Shown here in pieces: positions 14,743-23,823 of a stretch of DNA of 60,927 nucleotides. Source of the DNA: an uncultured Clostridia bacterium (GTDB lineage: Bacteria; Bacillota; Clostridia; Christensenellales; Aristaeellaceae). Location: NCBI GenBank assembly GCA_934647305.1, contig CAKUFI010000007.1, positions 1 through 60,927 on the forward strand, written 5' to 3'. Position 1 is the stretch's first letter, and every line of letters begins with the position of its first letter. Made by a program: the position numbers and the translations under genes. The notes under the pieces were generated by a model. It saw only the letters and a list, made by a program, of their open reading frames with translations, had not been told where the DNA came from and ran no database searches.

Positions 14743-17069
14743 GGTTCCTCCAGGAATGTCGAAATGGAAAGCTCGCCCTCGGGCGACACGTATACGGTAA
14801 TCAGGCCGCACTCATCGGTTCGGTAGACCTGTGCGCCCGCGGCGGCCAGGCGGGAGAGCGCCTCCTGCGCCGGGTGGCCGTAGGTATTGTAGCCCACCGA
14901 AACGACGGCGATTTCGGGCCTTGCGGAGTCGAGCAGCGCTTTGCCGGTCGAGTACTTCGAGCCGTGATGCGCCACCTTGAGCACGTCGCAGTCGGGATAC
15001 GCGTCCGCCTGCTCGTAGCGCGCGCCCAGATCGCCGGTGAACAGGAGACTGCGCCCGGCGTAGGCTACCTCGAGCACCATGGACAGCTCGTTGCCCTTGT
15101 CAAGCGGCTCCTGCGCGGCCTGCACCACTGTGGCCGCGACGCGTTCGGACAGCATCAGCGTTTCGCCCTCGTGCAGCTCGCGCACCGTCCAGCCCGCCTG
15201 CTGCGCCTGCACGAGCAGCTCCGCCACGTCCTCGTCGCGGTCCTCACACCGGAAAAACGCGTCCGACACGCACAGCTCGGCCGGCGGGAAGCGCTCGATC
15301 AGCCCCTCAAGCCCCGCGCAGTGGTCGCTGTGCGGATGCGACAGGAACACCCTGTCCGGCGCCTTGCCGATCGCGTCCAGGTAGGCGGCCATGTTGTCGT
15401 ACTGGCCGACGTCCACCAGGCAGACCTGTCCCTCGCAGAACAGCACCGCGCCGTCGCCCTGCCCCACGTCCACGAACTGCGCCTCCAGCCCGGTCGTGTG
15501 CTGAAATGCGGGCAGCAGCCAGGCCAGCAGGCACAGCGCCGGCAGCGCGCTCAGAAAAACATAGCGCGCGGCCCGCCTCCTCAGGCAGTAGGGCGAGGCC
15601 AGCAGCGCGCACGCGACATACGCCGCCAGCAGCCACACCGGCCAGTTCGCGCACCGGATGCTCGCCCAGGAAAAGGCGGCGAATCGCCCGCTCAGCCCGG
15701 TCACCAGCCACAGGACGCCGCGCACGGGGTAGGAAAGCAGCCTGCCCGCCGGAAGCCAGACCATCGATATGGGCACGCTGAAAAGCGCTATCGGCAGCGC
15801 CAGACTGACCAGCGGCACCGCGACCAGGTTCATGGCCAGCGAAAGCAGGTTGACCTCGTGAAAGGTGCAGGCGATGGCCGGGAAGCTGCCGATTTGCGCG
15901 CTCAGCGAGACGGCCGCGCCCTCGTACAGCCCGGAGACTGCCCGGCGCCGTATCCGCTCCAGATGAGGATGCCTGGTCAGCGGGCGATGCCTGTCCGTGA
16001 TTTTCAGCATGCGCTGAAAGCACAGGATGCCGCCCACCGAGCTGAAGGACAGGATCAGCCCCGCGTCCTCGATCGACAGCGGATTGAACAGCAGCAGGAT
16101 TGCCAGCGCCGCGAGCAGCGCGGTCAGTCCGTCGTAGGGGCGCGAGGTAATGTGCGCCAGCGCCAGGAAGCCGTACAGCAGCATGGCGCGCAGCACAGAC
16201 GCGGGCGAGCCCACCAGCACGGCATACGCGGCCAGTATCGCCATCGTGACCGCGAAGCAGACCTTGTGCGGCAGGCGCAGGCGGCTCAGCAGAAAGTGTA
16301 CCGCCCCGGCCAGCACCGCCAGATGCAGCCCGGACAGCGCCAGCAGGTGCGCGATGCCGCACGCGCGGAAGTCGTCCTGTATCTCGTCGGACAGATCGGT
16401 CTTGTCGGCCAGCAGCAGCGCCCGCACCACGCCCGAATAGGGCGCGGGGTACAGCCGGTCGATCCGCGCGGACAGCGACCTTCTCAGGGACAGTATGCCC
16501 GCGCGCAGCGAAAAGCCGCCGGGCGAGGCGGTCAGGTTGTCGCCTTTGGCGCTGGCGCACAGCCCGACGCCCCTGCGCCACAGGTATTCGCGGTAGGAAA
16601 AGGCGTAGGGGTTGTTGGCCTGCGTCGTGCGGAAGGTCTTCGCCGTGCCCGAAACCCGGTTTCCCGGCGCGTAGTCGGCCAGCCTCGCGCTGCCGTAGAC
16701 CGACAGGGACAGCTTGCAGGGCAGCCTTTCGCCGTTCACCGTCACCCGGTCCAGCGTGACACGGAGCGCGCTGTCCGTGCGCTCCGGCTCGGACGCGATT
16801 CGCCCGGAAATCGTCTGCCCCGCGCCCAGGGGCAGGTCGGGCACGCACAGCGCCCGCGTAATCAGCAGCAGACCCAGCGCGAACGCGGCCAGGCAGTACG
16901 CGCCCTGCCGCCGCACGAGCGCCGCCAGCCCCGCGCATCCCGAGAGCGCCGCCGCGCAGACCAGCCAGGGGACGTTCACGCAGTCGCCCACGATCACGCC
17001 CAGCGTGAAGCACGCCGCGACGCAGGCCAGCGGCCGACAGTGCAGCCCGCGCAGCAGCCGCTTCCACAT
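14739..17069 (-). CDS. comEC: ComEC/Rec2 DNA-internalisation protein
   Basis: About 776 residues from ATG 17069 (AAGGGGCGAGGG upstream; an in-frame ATG at 17153 is less likely). It has N-terminal hydrophobic helices, an OB-like DUF4131 segment (GRIASEPERTDSALRVTLDR), the Competence domain with RALLLADKTDLSDE, CGIAHLLALSGLHLAVLAG and LRAMLLYGF, and a C-terminal metallo-beta-lactamase domain (VDVGQGDGAVLF, LSHPHSDHCAGLEGLI, VLKVAHHGSKYST). ComEC forms the channel for DNA uptake. No other competence genes are in the window. A TATAAT lies upstream on the minus strand near 17106. Confidence 0.93.
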   Translation of the reverse strand: MWKRLLRGLHCRPLACVAACFTLGVIVGDCVNVPWLVCAAALSGCAGLAALVRRQGAYCLAAFALGLLLITRALCVPDLPLGAGQTISGRIASEPERTDSALRVTLDRVTVNGERLPCKLSLSVYGSARLADYAPGNRVSGTAKTFRTTQANNPYAFSYREYLWRRGVGLCASAKGDNLTASPGGFSLRAGILSLRRSLSARIDRLYPAPYSGVVRALLLADKTDLSDEIQDDFRACGIAHLLALSGLHLAVLAGAVHFLLSRLRLPHKVCFAVTMAILAAYAVLVGSPASVLRAMLLYGFLALAHITSRPYDGLTALLAALAILLLFNPLSIEDAGLILSFSSVGGILCFQRMLKITDRHRPLTRHPHLERIRRRAVSGLYEGAAVSLSAQIGSFPAIACTFHEVNLLSLAMNLVAVPLVSLALPIALFSVPISMVWLPAGRLLSYPVRGVLWLVTGLSGRFAAFSWASIRCANWPVWLLAAYVACALLASPYCLRRRAARYVFLSALPALCLLAWLLPAFQHTTGLEAQFVDVGQGDGAVLFCEGQVCLVDVGQYDNMAAYLDAIGKAPDRVFLSHPHSDHCAGLEGLIERFPPAELCVSDAFFRCEDRDEDVAELLVQAQQAGWTVRELHEGETLMLSERVAATVVQAAQEPLDKGNELSMVLEVAYAGRSLLFTGDLGARYEQADAYPDCDVLKVAHHGSKYSTGKALLDSARPEIAVVSVGYNTYGHPAQEALSRLAAAGAQVYRTDECGLITVYVSPEGELSISTFLEEP

Positions 17070-17169
17070 CGCCCTCGCCCCTTCTGTATCGGTTTGTTTA
17101 TACTTATTATACACCGTACGGCGCGCTCTGGCAAGGCAGGTTTGCTCAGGCATGGGTGGAAATCGCCTG

Positions 17170-17672
17170 ACGGGCGCGAAGAATCCTGGCGTCGGCAGCA
17201 GGTGGGTACAGGCTCAGCCTGCCCGTTGTCGGCAGCGCCGACCAGTAATCTGCGGAGAAGTCCGCAGATTCGAAGAAATCAGCCGCTTTAATTTATGGCG
17301 GCTGATTCAGCTTGTCAAAAAAGGTTTTGACAAGCTGGTGGACGGGGAAGCAAGCTCCCCCGCCACTGCCACCCTCACCAGTTTTTGCTGAAATCTAAGA
17401 GATTTCCGGGCGCAAAAACTGCAAGGAAACGATTTTTGCTCTGGAAAATGAGATTTTCCGGCGCAAAAATCGTCCCGTGCCCACCGTACACGCCGCTGGG
17501 CGCGATTGAAAGTTCGAGAGGGCTGCGGCCCTCTCGAGCTCTCCGGGGGTTTTTCGACAGTCTGAATCAGCCGCTTTAATTTATGGCGGCTGATTTCGTG
17601 TGCTGTCCGGCGGCAGCAGGTGGCCGTCGGCCCTGCCGACCGGCAGCAGGTGGGTCCGGGCACTGCCCGGTA
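17170..17672 (+). repeat. Repeat array between comEC and spoIVB
   Basis: Contains C-type units (GTCGGC-AGC-GCCGAC near 17228), a B hairpin AATCTGCGGA/TCCGCAGATT (about 17247-17270), an A hairpin in reverse orientation (17277-17307), R3 copy 3, the identical A hairpin again (17565-17595), then CGGCAGCAGGTGG tails and C hairpins up to the spoIVB stop. No coding sequence. Confidence 0.85.
17308..17564 (+). mobile_element. R3 copy 3: MITE-like element, 257 bp
   Basis: Ends as in copy 2 (CAGCTTGTCAAAAAAGG to TTTTTCGACAGTCTG). It is flanked by two identical 31-bp A hairpins (arms AATCAGCCGC and GCGGCTGATT, loop TTTAATTTATG) at 17277-17307 and 17565-17595, as a whole-hairpin direct duplication. Confidence 0.87.
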
Positions 17673-17677
17673 CAGGC

Positions 17678-18931
17678 TCAGCCTGCCTCGAGCATGTCCT
17701 CGATGAGTATGCCGTAGCCGGTTTCAGGGTCGGAGATCAGCACGTGGGTGACCGCGCCGGCCAGCTTGCCGTCCTGCAGGATGGGGCTGCCGCTCATGCC
17801 CTGTACGATTCCGCCGGTCTTTTCGAGCAGCTCGTCATCGGTGATGCGCAGCACCAGCGTGCGCTGGGCCGAGGCGGAGGGTTCGCTGACCTTGACGATT
17901 TCCACGTCGTAGGCCTTCACGCCGCCGCCGTCCACAGTGGAGAGAATCTGCGCCGGGCCCAGGCGCACCTCGCTGCGGTGCAGTACCGACACGCCCTCGG
18001 GATAAAGCGGGTTGGTCAGGGCATGATAGAGCGTGCCGTAGATGCCGCGCTCGCCGTTCGAGGTGATTTCGCCCAGCGCGGGCGCGTCGAGCGAGATCTG
18101 GCTGACCAGCTCGCCCGCCCGGCCCTTTTCGCCGCGCCTGACGCCGCTGACGCTGCCCGGCAGCACCTCTCCGTGGGACACGGGCAAAATCACGCCGGTG
18201 TCCAGGTCGGTAATCGCGTGCCCCAGCGCCCCGAACGCGCCGGTGGCCGGGTCATAAAAGGAAAGCGTGCCCACGCCGGCCGTGCTGTCGCGCACCCATA
18301 CGCCCAGCCGATAGGCCTGATCGCGCGCGTCCTGCCTGGGCCGCACCGATACGCTCAGCTCCTGCCCGGCGCGGTTGAGCGTCAGCCGGCGCTCCGCATC
18401 GCCGTTTACCAGCTCGGACAGGCGTTCCGCTTCGTTGACCGGCTCGCCGTCTACGGCGGTAATCAGGTCGCCCGCCCGCACACCCGCCTCGCGCGCAGGA
18501 CTGGCCTCGCCGCCGCCCAGGTCGCTCGCGCCCACCACCAGCACGCCCGCCGTCCGGATCGCCACGCCGACCGCCTGGCCGCCCGGCACCAGCACCTTTT
18601 CCTCCTCGACCCGCACCGAGACCTGCTTGATCGGCACCACGCCCAGCAGCCGGACCGTCATCGTGGCGCTGCCCGCCTGCCGTCCGGCGATCGTCACCTC
18701 GCCCAGCGTCTGGTCATGGCTCACCAGCGCGGCCTGCTCAGCCTCGAGAGAGGCGCTGGCCAGCGGCGAAAGCGCGACGTGCGCGTCGTACCCCTCGGTC
18801 AGCCGGATTTCATCGGGCAGCGCGCTCAGCGACTGAACCGGTTCGCTCAGCAGCACCGCCGCGGTCAAAAAGGAAAGCGCCCAGCCGCACAGCCTCTTCC
18901 TGCGCGGTCCCCAAATTACCTTCATGCACAT
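17678..18931 (-). CDS. spoIVB: SpoIVB peptidase (sporulation signalling serine protease)
   Basis: 417 residues. An N-terminal anchor (LCGWALSFLTAAVLL) is followed by a PDZ domain at about residues 145-210 (AREAGVRAGDLITAVDGEPV) and the S55 peptidase domain. The catalytic His is in GALGHAITD and the Ser in GIVQGMSGSPI, both in family context. In sporulating Firmicutes, SpoIVB is made in the forespore and cleaves SpoIVFA to release pro-sigma-K processing. The TGA stop is the triloop of C hairpin GCAGGC-TGA-GCCTGT, so the final AG residues come from the repeat. A second possible start is ATG 18925. Confidence 0.92.
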   Translation of the reverse strand: MCMKVIWGPRRKRLCGWALSFLTAAVLLSEPVQSLSALPDEIRLTEGYDAHVALSPLASASLEAEQAALVSHDQTLGEVTIAGRQAGSATMTVRLLGVVPIKQVSVRVEEEKVLVPGGQAVGVAIRTAGVLVVGASDLGGGEASPAREAGVRAGDLITAVDGEPVNEAERLSELVNGDAERRLTLNRAGQELSVSVRPRQDARDQAYRLGVWVRDSTAGVGTLSFYDPATGAFGALGHAITDLDTGVILPVSHGEVLPGSVSGVRRGEKGRAGELVSQISLDAPALGEITSNGERGIYGTLYHALTNPLYPEGVSVLHRSEVRLGPAQILSTVDGGGVKAYDVEIVKVSEPSASAQRTLVLRITDDELLEKTGGIVQGMSGSPILQDGKLAGAVTHVLISDPETGYGILIEDMLEAG

Positions 18932-19089
18932 CCATCCCTTCCATCGACTTCACACCTCAGCATTCCACCGCCGCACGCAGGCATACCGCCCAATTTTTTC
19001 GCCGCGCAAGAGGCGCGAAGCTGGCGCGCCTGTCAAAGACCGGAAGGCAAAAAACGCGTGCAAAAATCGAACTTTTGACGAAAGTGCGC

Positions 19090-19118
19090 TTTACAGGGCG
19101 TGAAATTGAGTGTAAAAT
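19090..19118 (+). promoter_or_regulatory. Promoter of the LysR-rex operon
   Basis: TTTACA (19090-19095), 17 bp, TAAAAT (19113-19118), 36 bp before the LysR start. Confidence 0.5.
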
Positions 19119-19154
19119 AGATAAAGTATTCTTCCATGGAAAGGCGGACGCCTG

Positions 19155-20093
19155 ATGAACCTGACGCACCTGAAATATGCCATCGAGGTGGACAAGACCC
19201 GCTCGATCACCCGAGCGGCGGAAAACCTGTCGATGGGCCAGCCTAACCTGTCCCGCTGCATCAAGGAGCTGGAGGACACGCTGGGCATCGTACTCTTTCG
19301 CCGTACCAGCAAGGGCATCACGCCGACCGCGCAGGGCGAGGAGTTCCTTTCCTATGCCCGCAGCGTGCTTTCGCAGATCGAGGAAATGGAAAACCACTTC
19401 AGCCAGAAGCGGGGGAGCACGCTGGACTTCAGTATTTCCGTGCCCCGCGCGAGCTATATCACCCAGGCCTTCACGCGCCTGGTGGCCGAGCTGGACCGCT
19501 CGATGCGCATGGAGCTGCGCTATAATGAAACCAGCTCGATGCGCGCCATCAACAACATCCTGCAGAACGGCTACAACCTGGGCATCATCCGCTATCAGAG
19601 CCAGTTCGAAACCAACTTCATGAACCTGCTGCGCGAAAAGTCGCTCAAGAGCGAGGTCATCTGCGAGTTCACGCCGGTCGCGATCCTGTCGGCCGATTCG
19701 CCCCTGGCGCGCAAGAGCGACCTGACGATGGACGATCTGGCCGGGTATATCGAGATTTCGCACGACGACGTGCACGTGCCCTATATGCCTTATGCCGAGG
19801 TCAAGAAGGCCGAGCTGAGCGACAAGGTCAGCAAGCGCGTCATCGTCTGCGAGCGCGCCAGTCAGCTCGACCTGCTCTCCGCCCTGCCCGACGCGTACAT
19901 GCTGTCCTCCGAGATGCCCGACGAGGTGCTGGCCCGCCAGCGCTTGGTGCGCCGCGTCTGCCGCGACAACAATCGCCGCTATCGAGACCTGCTCATCTAC
20001 CCCGACGGATACCACTTCAGCGAAATCGACAACCACTTTCTGTCCCTGCTGAGCGAGGTGCGCAACCAGATGCATCAGCACGGGGCCTTCTGA
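19155..20093 (+). CDS. LysR-family transcriptional regulator
   Basis: 312 residues. The N-terminal winged helix (MNLTHLKYAIEVDKTRSITR, AAENLSMGQPNLSRCIKELE, GIVLFRRTSKGITPT) fits LysR closely. The effector domain (residues about 90-300) is divergent and gives no ligand hint. It is followed after 19 bp by rex, which suggests one transcript. No divergently transcribed target lies next to it; spoIVB on the other side ends 220 bp away with its start facing this gene. Confidence 0.88.
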   Translation: MNLTHLKYAIEVDKTRSITRAAENLSMGQPNLSRCIKELEDTLGIVLFRRTSKGITPTAQGEEFLSYARSVLSQIEEMENHFSQKRGSTLDFSISVPRASYITQAFTRLVAELDRSMRMELRYNETSSMRAINNILQNGYNLGIIRYQSQFETNFMNLLREKSLKSEVICEFTPVAILSADSPLARKSDLTMDDLAGYIEISHDDVHVPYMPYAEVKKAELSDKVSKRVIVCERASQLDLLSALPDAYMLSSEMPDEVLARQRLVRRVCRDNNRRYRDLLIYPDGYHFSEIDNHFLSLLSEVRNQMHQHGAF

Positions 20094-20112
20094 GTGAGAG
20101 GAGACCACCGCG

Positions 20113-20745
20113 ATGAAAGAAAACGGCAGTATTTCCAGGCAGACCCTGCAGCGCCTGCCGCTGTACCTGAGCTACCTCAAGGAGCTGCCCGAGGACGGCT
20201 ACATTTCCGCTACCGGCATCGCCGACGCACTGGACTATAACCACGTGCAGGTGCGCAAGGACCTGGCCTCGGTCAGTCATTCCGGCCGGCCCAAGGTGGG
20301 CTACGCCACGCGCGACCTGATCCGCGACATCGAGCGCTCGCTGGGCTACGACGCCACCCACAACGCCGTGCTCGTGGGCGCGGGCAAGCTGGGCAGCGCG
20401 CTGCTCGGCTACGACGGCTTCACCCGCTATGGCCTGCGCATCGTCATGGCCTTCGACGAGCGCGAGGCGCTTTTCGGCCAGGAAATCTCCGACTGCCCGG
20501 TGCGCCCCGCGAGCGAAATCGTCTCCCAGTGCCGCCAGCTTGACGCCTCCATCGGCATCATCACCGTGCCCGCCGCCCAGGCGCAGGCCGTCTGCGACCG
20601 GCTCGTCGAGGGCGGGATCGAGGCCATCTGGAACTTCGCCCCCGTCCGCCTCATCGTGCCCGACGACATACTCGTCCAGAACGAAAACATGGCGTCCTCC
20701 CTCGCCGTACTCTCTCAGCACCTGATCGACCGCCGGAGGACGTAG
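20113..20745 (+). CDS. rex: Redox-sensing transcriptional repressor Rex
   Basis: 210 residues. The N-terminal winged helix has ISRQTLQRLPLYLSYLKEL and ALDYNHVQVRKDLASVS. The Rossmann domain has VLVGAGKLGSALLGY, the NAD(H) loop. The length and the C-terminal helix (NMASSLAVLSQHLI) are normal. Rex binds operators when NAD+/NADH is high and lifts off when NADH rises, controlling fermentation genes. The TAG stop is 4 nt before C hairpin GTCGGC-AGG-GCCGAC (20750-20764). Confidence 0.92.
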   Translation: MKENGSISRQTLQRLPLYLSYLKELPEDGYISATGIADALDYNHVQVRKDLASVSHSGRPKVGYATRDLIRDIERSLGYDATHNAVLVGAGKLGSALLGYDGFTRYGLRIVMAFDEREALFGQEISDCPVRPASEIVSQCRQLDASIGIITVPAAQAQAVCDRLVEGGIEAIWNFAPVRLIVPDDILVQNENMASSLAVLSQHLIDRRRT

Positions 20746-20749
20746 GCCG

Positions 20750-21395
20750 GTCGGCAGGGCCGACAGCCATTTGCTACCGCCGGACAGCACACGAAATCAG
20801 CCGCCATAGATTGAAGCGGCTGATTTCTTCGAATCTGCGGATTGTTGGTCGGCGCTGCCGACGCGGGCCGGGCAGGCTGAGCCTGCACCCACCTGCTGCC
20901 GGTCGGCAGTGCCGACAGCCACCTGCTGCCGCCGGACAGCACACGAAATCAGCCGCCATAGATTGAAGCGGCTGATTTCTTCGAATCTGCGGACTTCTCC
21001 GCAGATTGATGGTCGGCACTGCCGACTCGGGCCGTGCAGGCTGAGCCTGCATGCACCTGCTGCCGGTCGGCAGTGCCGACAGCCATTTGCTACCGCCGGA
21101 CAGCACACGAAATCAGCCGCCATAGATTGAAGCGGCTGATTTCTTCGAATCTGCGGACTTCCCTGCGGATTGTTGGTCGGCGCTGCCGACGCGGGCGGGC
21201 TGGGGGAGGCTCTGCTGTCGCCTTAAAGCTCCCGAATTCTGCGTCGATGAACCCCACCGTCCGCTTCGCGGACACCTCCCCTTTCAGGGGAGGCACACCG
21301 GCGCAGTCCATGGCGCCCCTGAAAGGGGAGCTGTCGCTGAAAGCGACTGAGGGGTCGGCGCTAGATTACCGGGCAGTGCCCGGTTCATCAGAGCG
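20750..21395 (+). repeat. Three tandem C-A-B repeat units plus R5 piece
   Basis: Three units start at 20750, 20902 and 21066 (152 and 164 bp apart). Each reads C hairpin GTCGGC-nnn-GCCGAC, the spacer CACCTGCTGCCGCCGGACAG, A hairpin with arms GAAATCAGCCGC and GCGGCTGATTTC around CATAGATTGAA (20793-20827, 20945-20979, 21109-21143), CTTCG, and B hairpin AATCTGCGGA/TCCGCAGATT (truncated in unit 1, imperfect in unit 3). At 21250-21352 an R5 inverted repeat follows, with CACCTCCCCTTTCAGGGG and GACTGAGGGGTCGG. No gene. Confidence 0.88.
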
Positions 21396-21408
21396 CCCCC
21401 AACTGCAT

Positions 21409-21446
21409 AGAAAAACCTGCCTCATGCGTCTGCACGGGGCAGGTTC
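21409..21446 (-). terminator. Terminator after the PAP2 gene
   Basis: On the minus strand, AACCTGCC pairs with GGCAGGTT across a 16-nt loop and is followed by TTTCTATG. Confidence 0.7.
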
Positions 21447-21473
21447 TGTCGTTTGGCGCTGCTGCGGCGGTCT

Positions 21474-22148
21474 TTATGCCCTGCGCTTCTTTTTGGGTGC
21501 GCCCCACAGCTTGAGTGCGAGCTCGGGTTTATTTTGGCGCGTCCAGCGCACGACGGCGCGGGTGATGAGACTGGCCAGGAAGCCGGAGAGCGTGCCGATG
21601 ATCATGCCCGCGAGCACGTCGGTGGTGTAGTGTACCATCAGGTAGATGCGGGAGAAGGCGATGAGCACCGGGATGACGTACAGCCAGCCGCGCCACCTGC
21701 GCTTTTTGCCCAGGGCGAAGAACAGGCCGGTGATGGCGGCGAAGGCGGCGGTGGTGTGGCCGGAGGGGAAGGACAGGTCGCTTTCGGGGCGGGGGCCGAC
21801 GGCCTGGTACCAGGTGTAGAAGTCGCTGGCGGTATCGGCGTAGGGGCGGGGCCGGGCGACGAAGTTCTTGATGCACACATTGGTGAACAGCGCGCCGATG
21901 ATCACGCCGCCCAGCGTGGCCATGCCCAGCTTGCGGGTCTTTTTGAAGCACAGCAGGATCAGGCCCAGCGCGAGGAACGCCCAGCCCGCGTCGGCGAAGA
22001 AGGTGATGGCGGGCATAAACCAGTCCAGGAAGCCGCCCAGCGGCCCTTCGTGCAGGCTGTGGGCGAACTGCGCGACCGAGTGGTCGAGGTCGGCGAAGGT
22101 GGTGTTGAGCCAGGAGGCGGCGCGGGTCAGGGTGGCCGTCGTTTCCAT
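21474..22148 (-). CDS. PAP2-family membrane phosphatase
   Basis: 224 residues, five to six membrane helices. The three phosphatase motifs are complete: KNFVARPRP (C1), PSGHTTAAF (C2) and SRIYLMVHYTTDVLAG (C3), with His residues in the expected places. These enzymes dephosphorylate lipid phosphates such as undecaprenyl pyrophosphate or phosphatidic acid on the outer face of the membrane. The C-terminus is highly basic (GAPKKKRRA). Substrate is not resolved. It follows glyS in the same direction but has its own terminator-bounded unit. Confidence 0.9.
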   Translation of the reverse strand: METTATLTRAASWLNTTFADLDHSVAQFAHSLHEGPLGGFLDWFMPAITFFADAGWAFLALGLILLCFKKTRKLGMATLGGVIIGALFTNVCIKNFVARPRPYADTASDFYTWYQAVGPRPESDLSFPSGHTTAAFAAITGLFFALGKKRRWRGWLYVIPVLIAFSRIYLMVHYTTDVLAGMIIGTLSGFLASLITRAVVRWTRQNKPELALKLWGAPKKKRRA

Positions 22149-22170
22149 GGGAAGTCAGCTCCTTTCAGTC

Positions 22171-22207
22171 AGAAAACCCGGGCGCACGGCAATGGAGCGC
22201 CCGGGCA
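22171..22207 (-). terminator. Terminator after glycyl-tRNA synthetase
   Basis: On the minus strand CCCGGGCGC pairs with GCGCCCGGG and is followed by TTTTCT. Confidence 0.8.
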
Positions 22208-22217
22208 GGAAAAGCGA

Positions 22218-23597
22218 TCAGAAGTCGATGCGCTCCTCGAGGTAGGAAACCAGGTTGTCGATGGCCACGACGTCCTGCTGCATGGTGTCGCGGTTGCGGA
22301 CGGTGACGTTGCCGGTGGTCTCGGTGTCGAAGTCCACGCAGATGCAGAAGGGCGTGCCGATCTCGTCCTGGCGGCGATAGCGCTTGCCGATGGAGCCGGT
22401 CTCGTCGTAGTCCACCATGAACCTCCTGGCGAGCATGGAGTAGACCTCCTTCGCTTTGTCGCCCAGCTTGTTCTTCTGAAGCGGCATGACGGCCGCCTTG
22501 AAGGGGGCCAGCGCCGGGTGCAGGTGCAGCACCACGCGCATGTCGCCGCCCTCGAGCTCCTCCTCGTCGTACGCGTCGCACAGGAAGGACAGCACCAGGC
22601 GGTCCACGCCGACCGACGGCTCGACGCAGTAGGGGATGAACTTCTCGTTGGTCATCGGATCCATGTACTCCATGGACTTGCCCGAGTGCTCCTGATGCTG
22701 CTTGAGGTCGTAGTCGGTGCGGTCCGCCACACCCCACAGCTCGCCCCAGCCGAACGGGAACAGGTACTCGAAGTCGGTCGTCGCCTTGGAGTAGAAGGCC
22801 AGCTTGTCCTTCTCATGGTCGCGCAGGCGCAGGTGCTCGCTCTTCATGCCCAGGGACAGCAGCCAGTCGCGGCAGAATCCGCGCCAGTAGTCGAACCACT
22901 GAAGATCCTCGCCCGGCTTGCAGAAGAACTCCAGCTCCATCTGCTCGAACTCGCGCACGCGGAAGATGAAGTTGCCGGGGGTGATTTCGTTGCGGAAGGA
23001 CTTGCCGATCTGGCAGATGCCGGCCGGCAGCTTCTTGCGGGTGGTGCGCATCACGGAGGGGAAGTTGACGAAGATGCCCTGCGCGGTTTCGGGGCGCAGG
23101 TACAGCTCGGTCGAGGAGTCCTCGTTCACGCCCTGATGGGTCTTGAACATCAGATTGAACTGGCGGATGCCGGTGAAGTCCTTTTTGCCGCAGACCGGGC
23201 AGACGATGTCGTGCTCGGCGATGTAGCTCTCCAGCTGCTGGTTGGTCCAGCCGTCGCCGGTCTCGGCGCCCTTGGTGAAGTCCTCGATGAGCTTGTCGGC
23301 GCGGAAGCGGGCCTTGCAGGCCTTGCAGTCCATCAGCGGGTCGTTGAAGCCGCCCACGTGACCCGAGGCCACCCACACCTCTCGGTTCATCAGAATCGCG
23401 CAGTCCAGACCGGTGTTGTACGGGCTCTCCTGCACGAACTTGCGCCACCAGGCCTTCTTGATGTTGTTCTTGTATTCCACGCCCAGCGGGCCGTAATCCC
23501 AGGTATTGGACAGGCCGCCGTAAATCTCGGAGCCCGCGAAGATAAAGCCGCGGTTTTTGCACAGGGCGACCAGCTTGTCCATGGTCAGTTCAGCCAT
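22218..23597 (-). CDS. glyS: Glycine--tRNA ligase, alpha2 type
   Basis: 459 residues from ATG 23597 (GAGGGGATA upstream; the in-frame ATG at 23618 lacks such a site). It is class II: KNRGFIFAGSEIYGG and WDYGPLGVEYKNN near the N-terminus, motif 2 in GICQIGKSFRNEITPGNF with VREFEQMELEFF, motif 3 in PSVGVDRLVLSFLCDAY. Two zinc-type cysteine pairs (CKACKARF and CPVCGKKDF) lie in the insertion domain. This is the single-chain dimeric enzyme rather than the alpha2beta2 form. No T-box was recognised upstream. Confidence 0.95.
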   Translation of the reverse strand: MAELTMDKLVALCKNRGFIFAGSEIYGGLSNTWDYGPLGVEYKNNIKKAWWRKFVQESPYNTGLDCAILMNREVWVASGHVGGFNDPLMDCKACKARFRADKLIEDFTKGAETGDGWTNQQLESYIAEHDIVCPVCGKKDFTGIRQFNLMFKTHQGVNEDSSTELYLRPETAQGIFVNFPSVMRTTRKKLPAGICQIGKSFRNEITPGNFIFRVREFEQMELEFFCKPGEDLQWFDYWRGFCRDWLLSLGMKSEHLRLRDHEKDKLAFYSKATTDFEYLFPFGWGELWGVADRTDYDLKQHQEHSGKSMEYMDPMTNEKFIPYCVEPSVGVDRLVLSFLCDAYDEEELEGGDMRVVLHLHPALAPFKAAVMPLQKNKLGDKAKEVYSMLARRFMVDYDETGSIGKRYRRQDEIGTPFCICVDFDTETTGNVTVRNRDTMQQDVVAIDNLVSYLEERIDF

Positions 23598-23757
23598 CAG
23601 TATCCCCTCACAATCCATGATTTTGATAACCTAAAAGATACCACAATCCGGCCCGGTTTGCAAGAGCAAAACGTTAAGGAATCGATGATAATTGCACGGC
23701 GGCACATTTATAAGGTAGAGCCGGAGCGCCTGCGCCTTCGAAGCGCGCGCTTTCGGG

Positions 23758-23786
23758 TTGCAATCGGGCGGGAAAGCTGGTATAAT
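23758..23786 (+). promoter_or_regulatory. Promoter of the MFS transporter operon
   Basis: TTGCAA (23758-23763), 17 bp, TATAAT (23781-23786), 38 bp before the start codon. Confidence 0.7.
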
Positions 23787-23823
23787 CACACGGGTATACT
23801 TTCACGGCGGAGGATGAAGCGGC

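Noticed and set aside
14874..17291. 805-codon plus-strand frame opposite comEC
   Set aside because: Antisense shadow, rich in Arg/Gln/His, while the minus strand has full ComEC motifs.
20750..21185. Possible CRISPR array after rex
   Set aside because: Units are 152-164 bp with internal hairpins, the spacers are not unique, and there are no cas genes.
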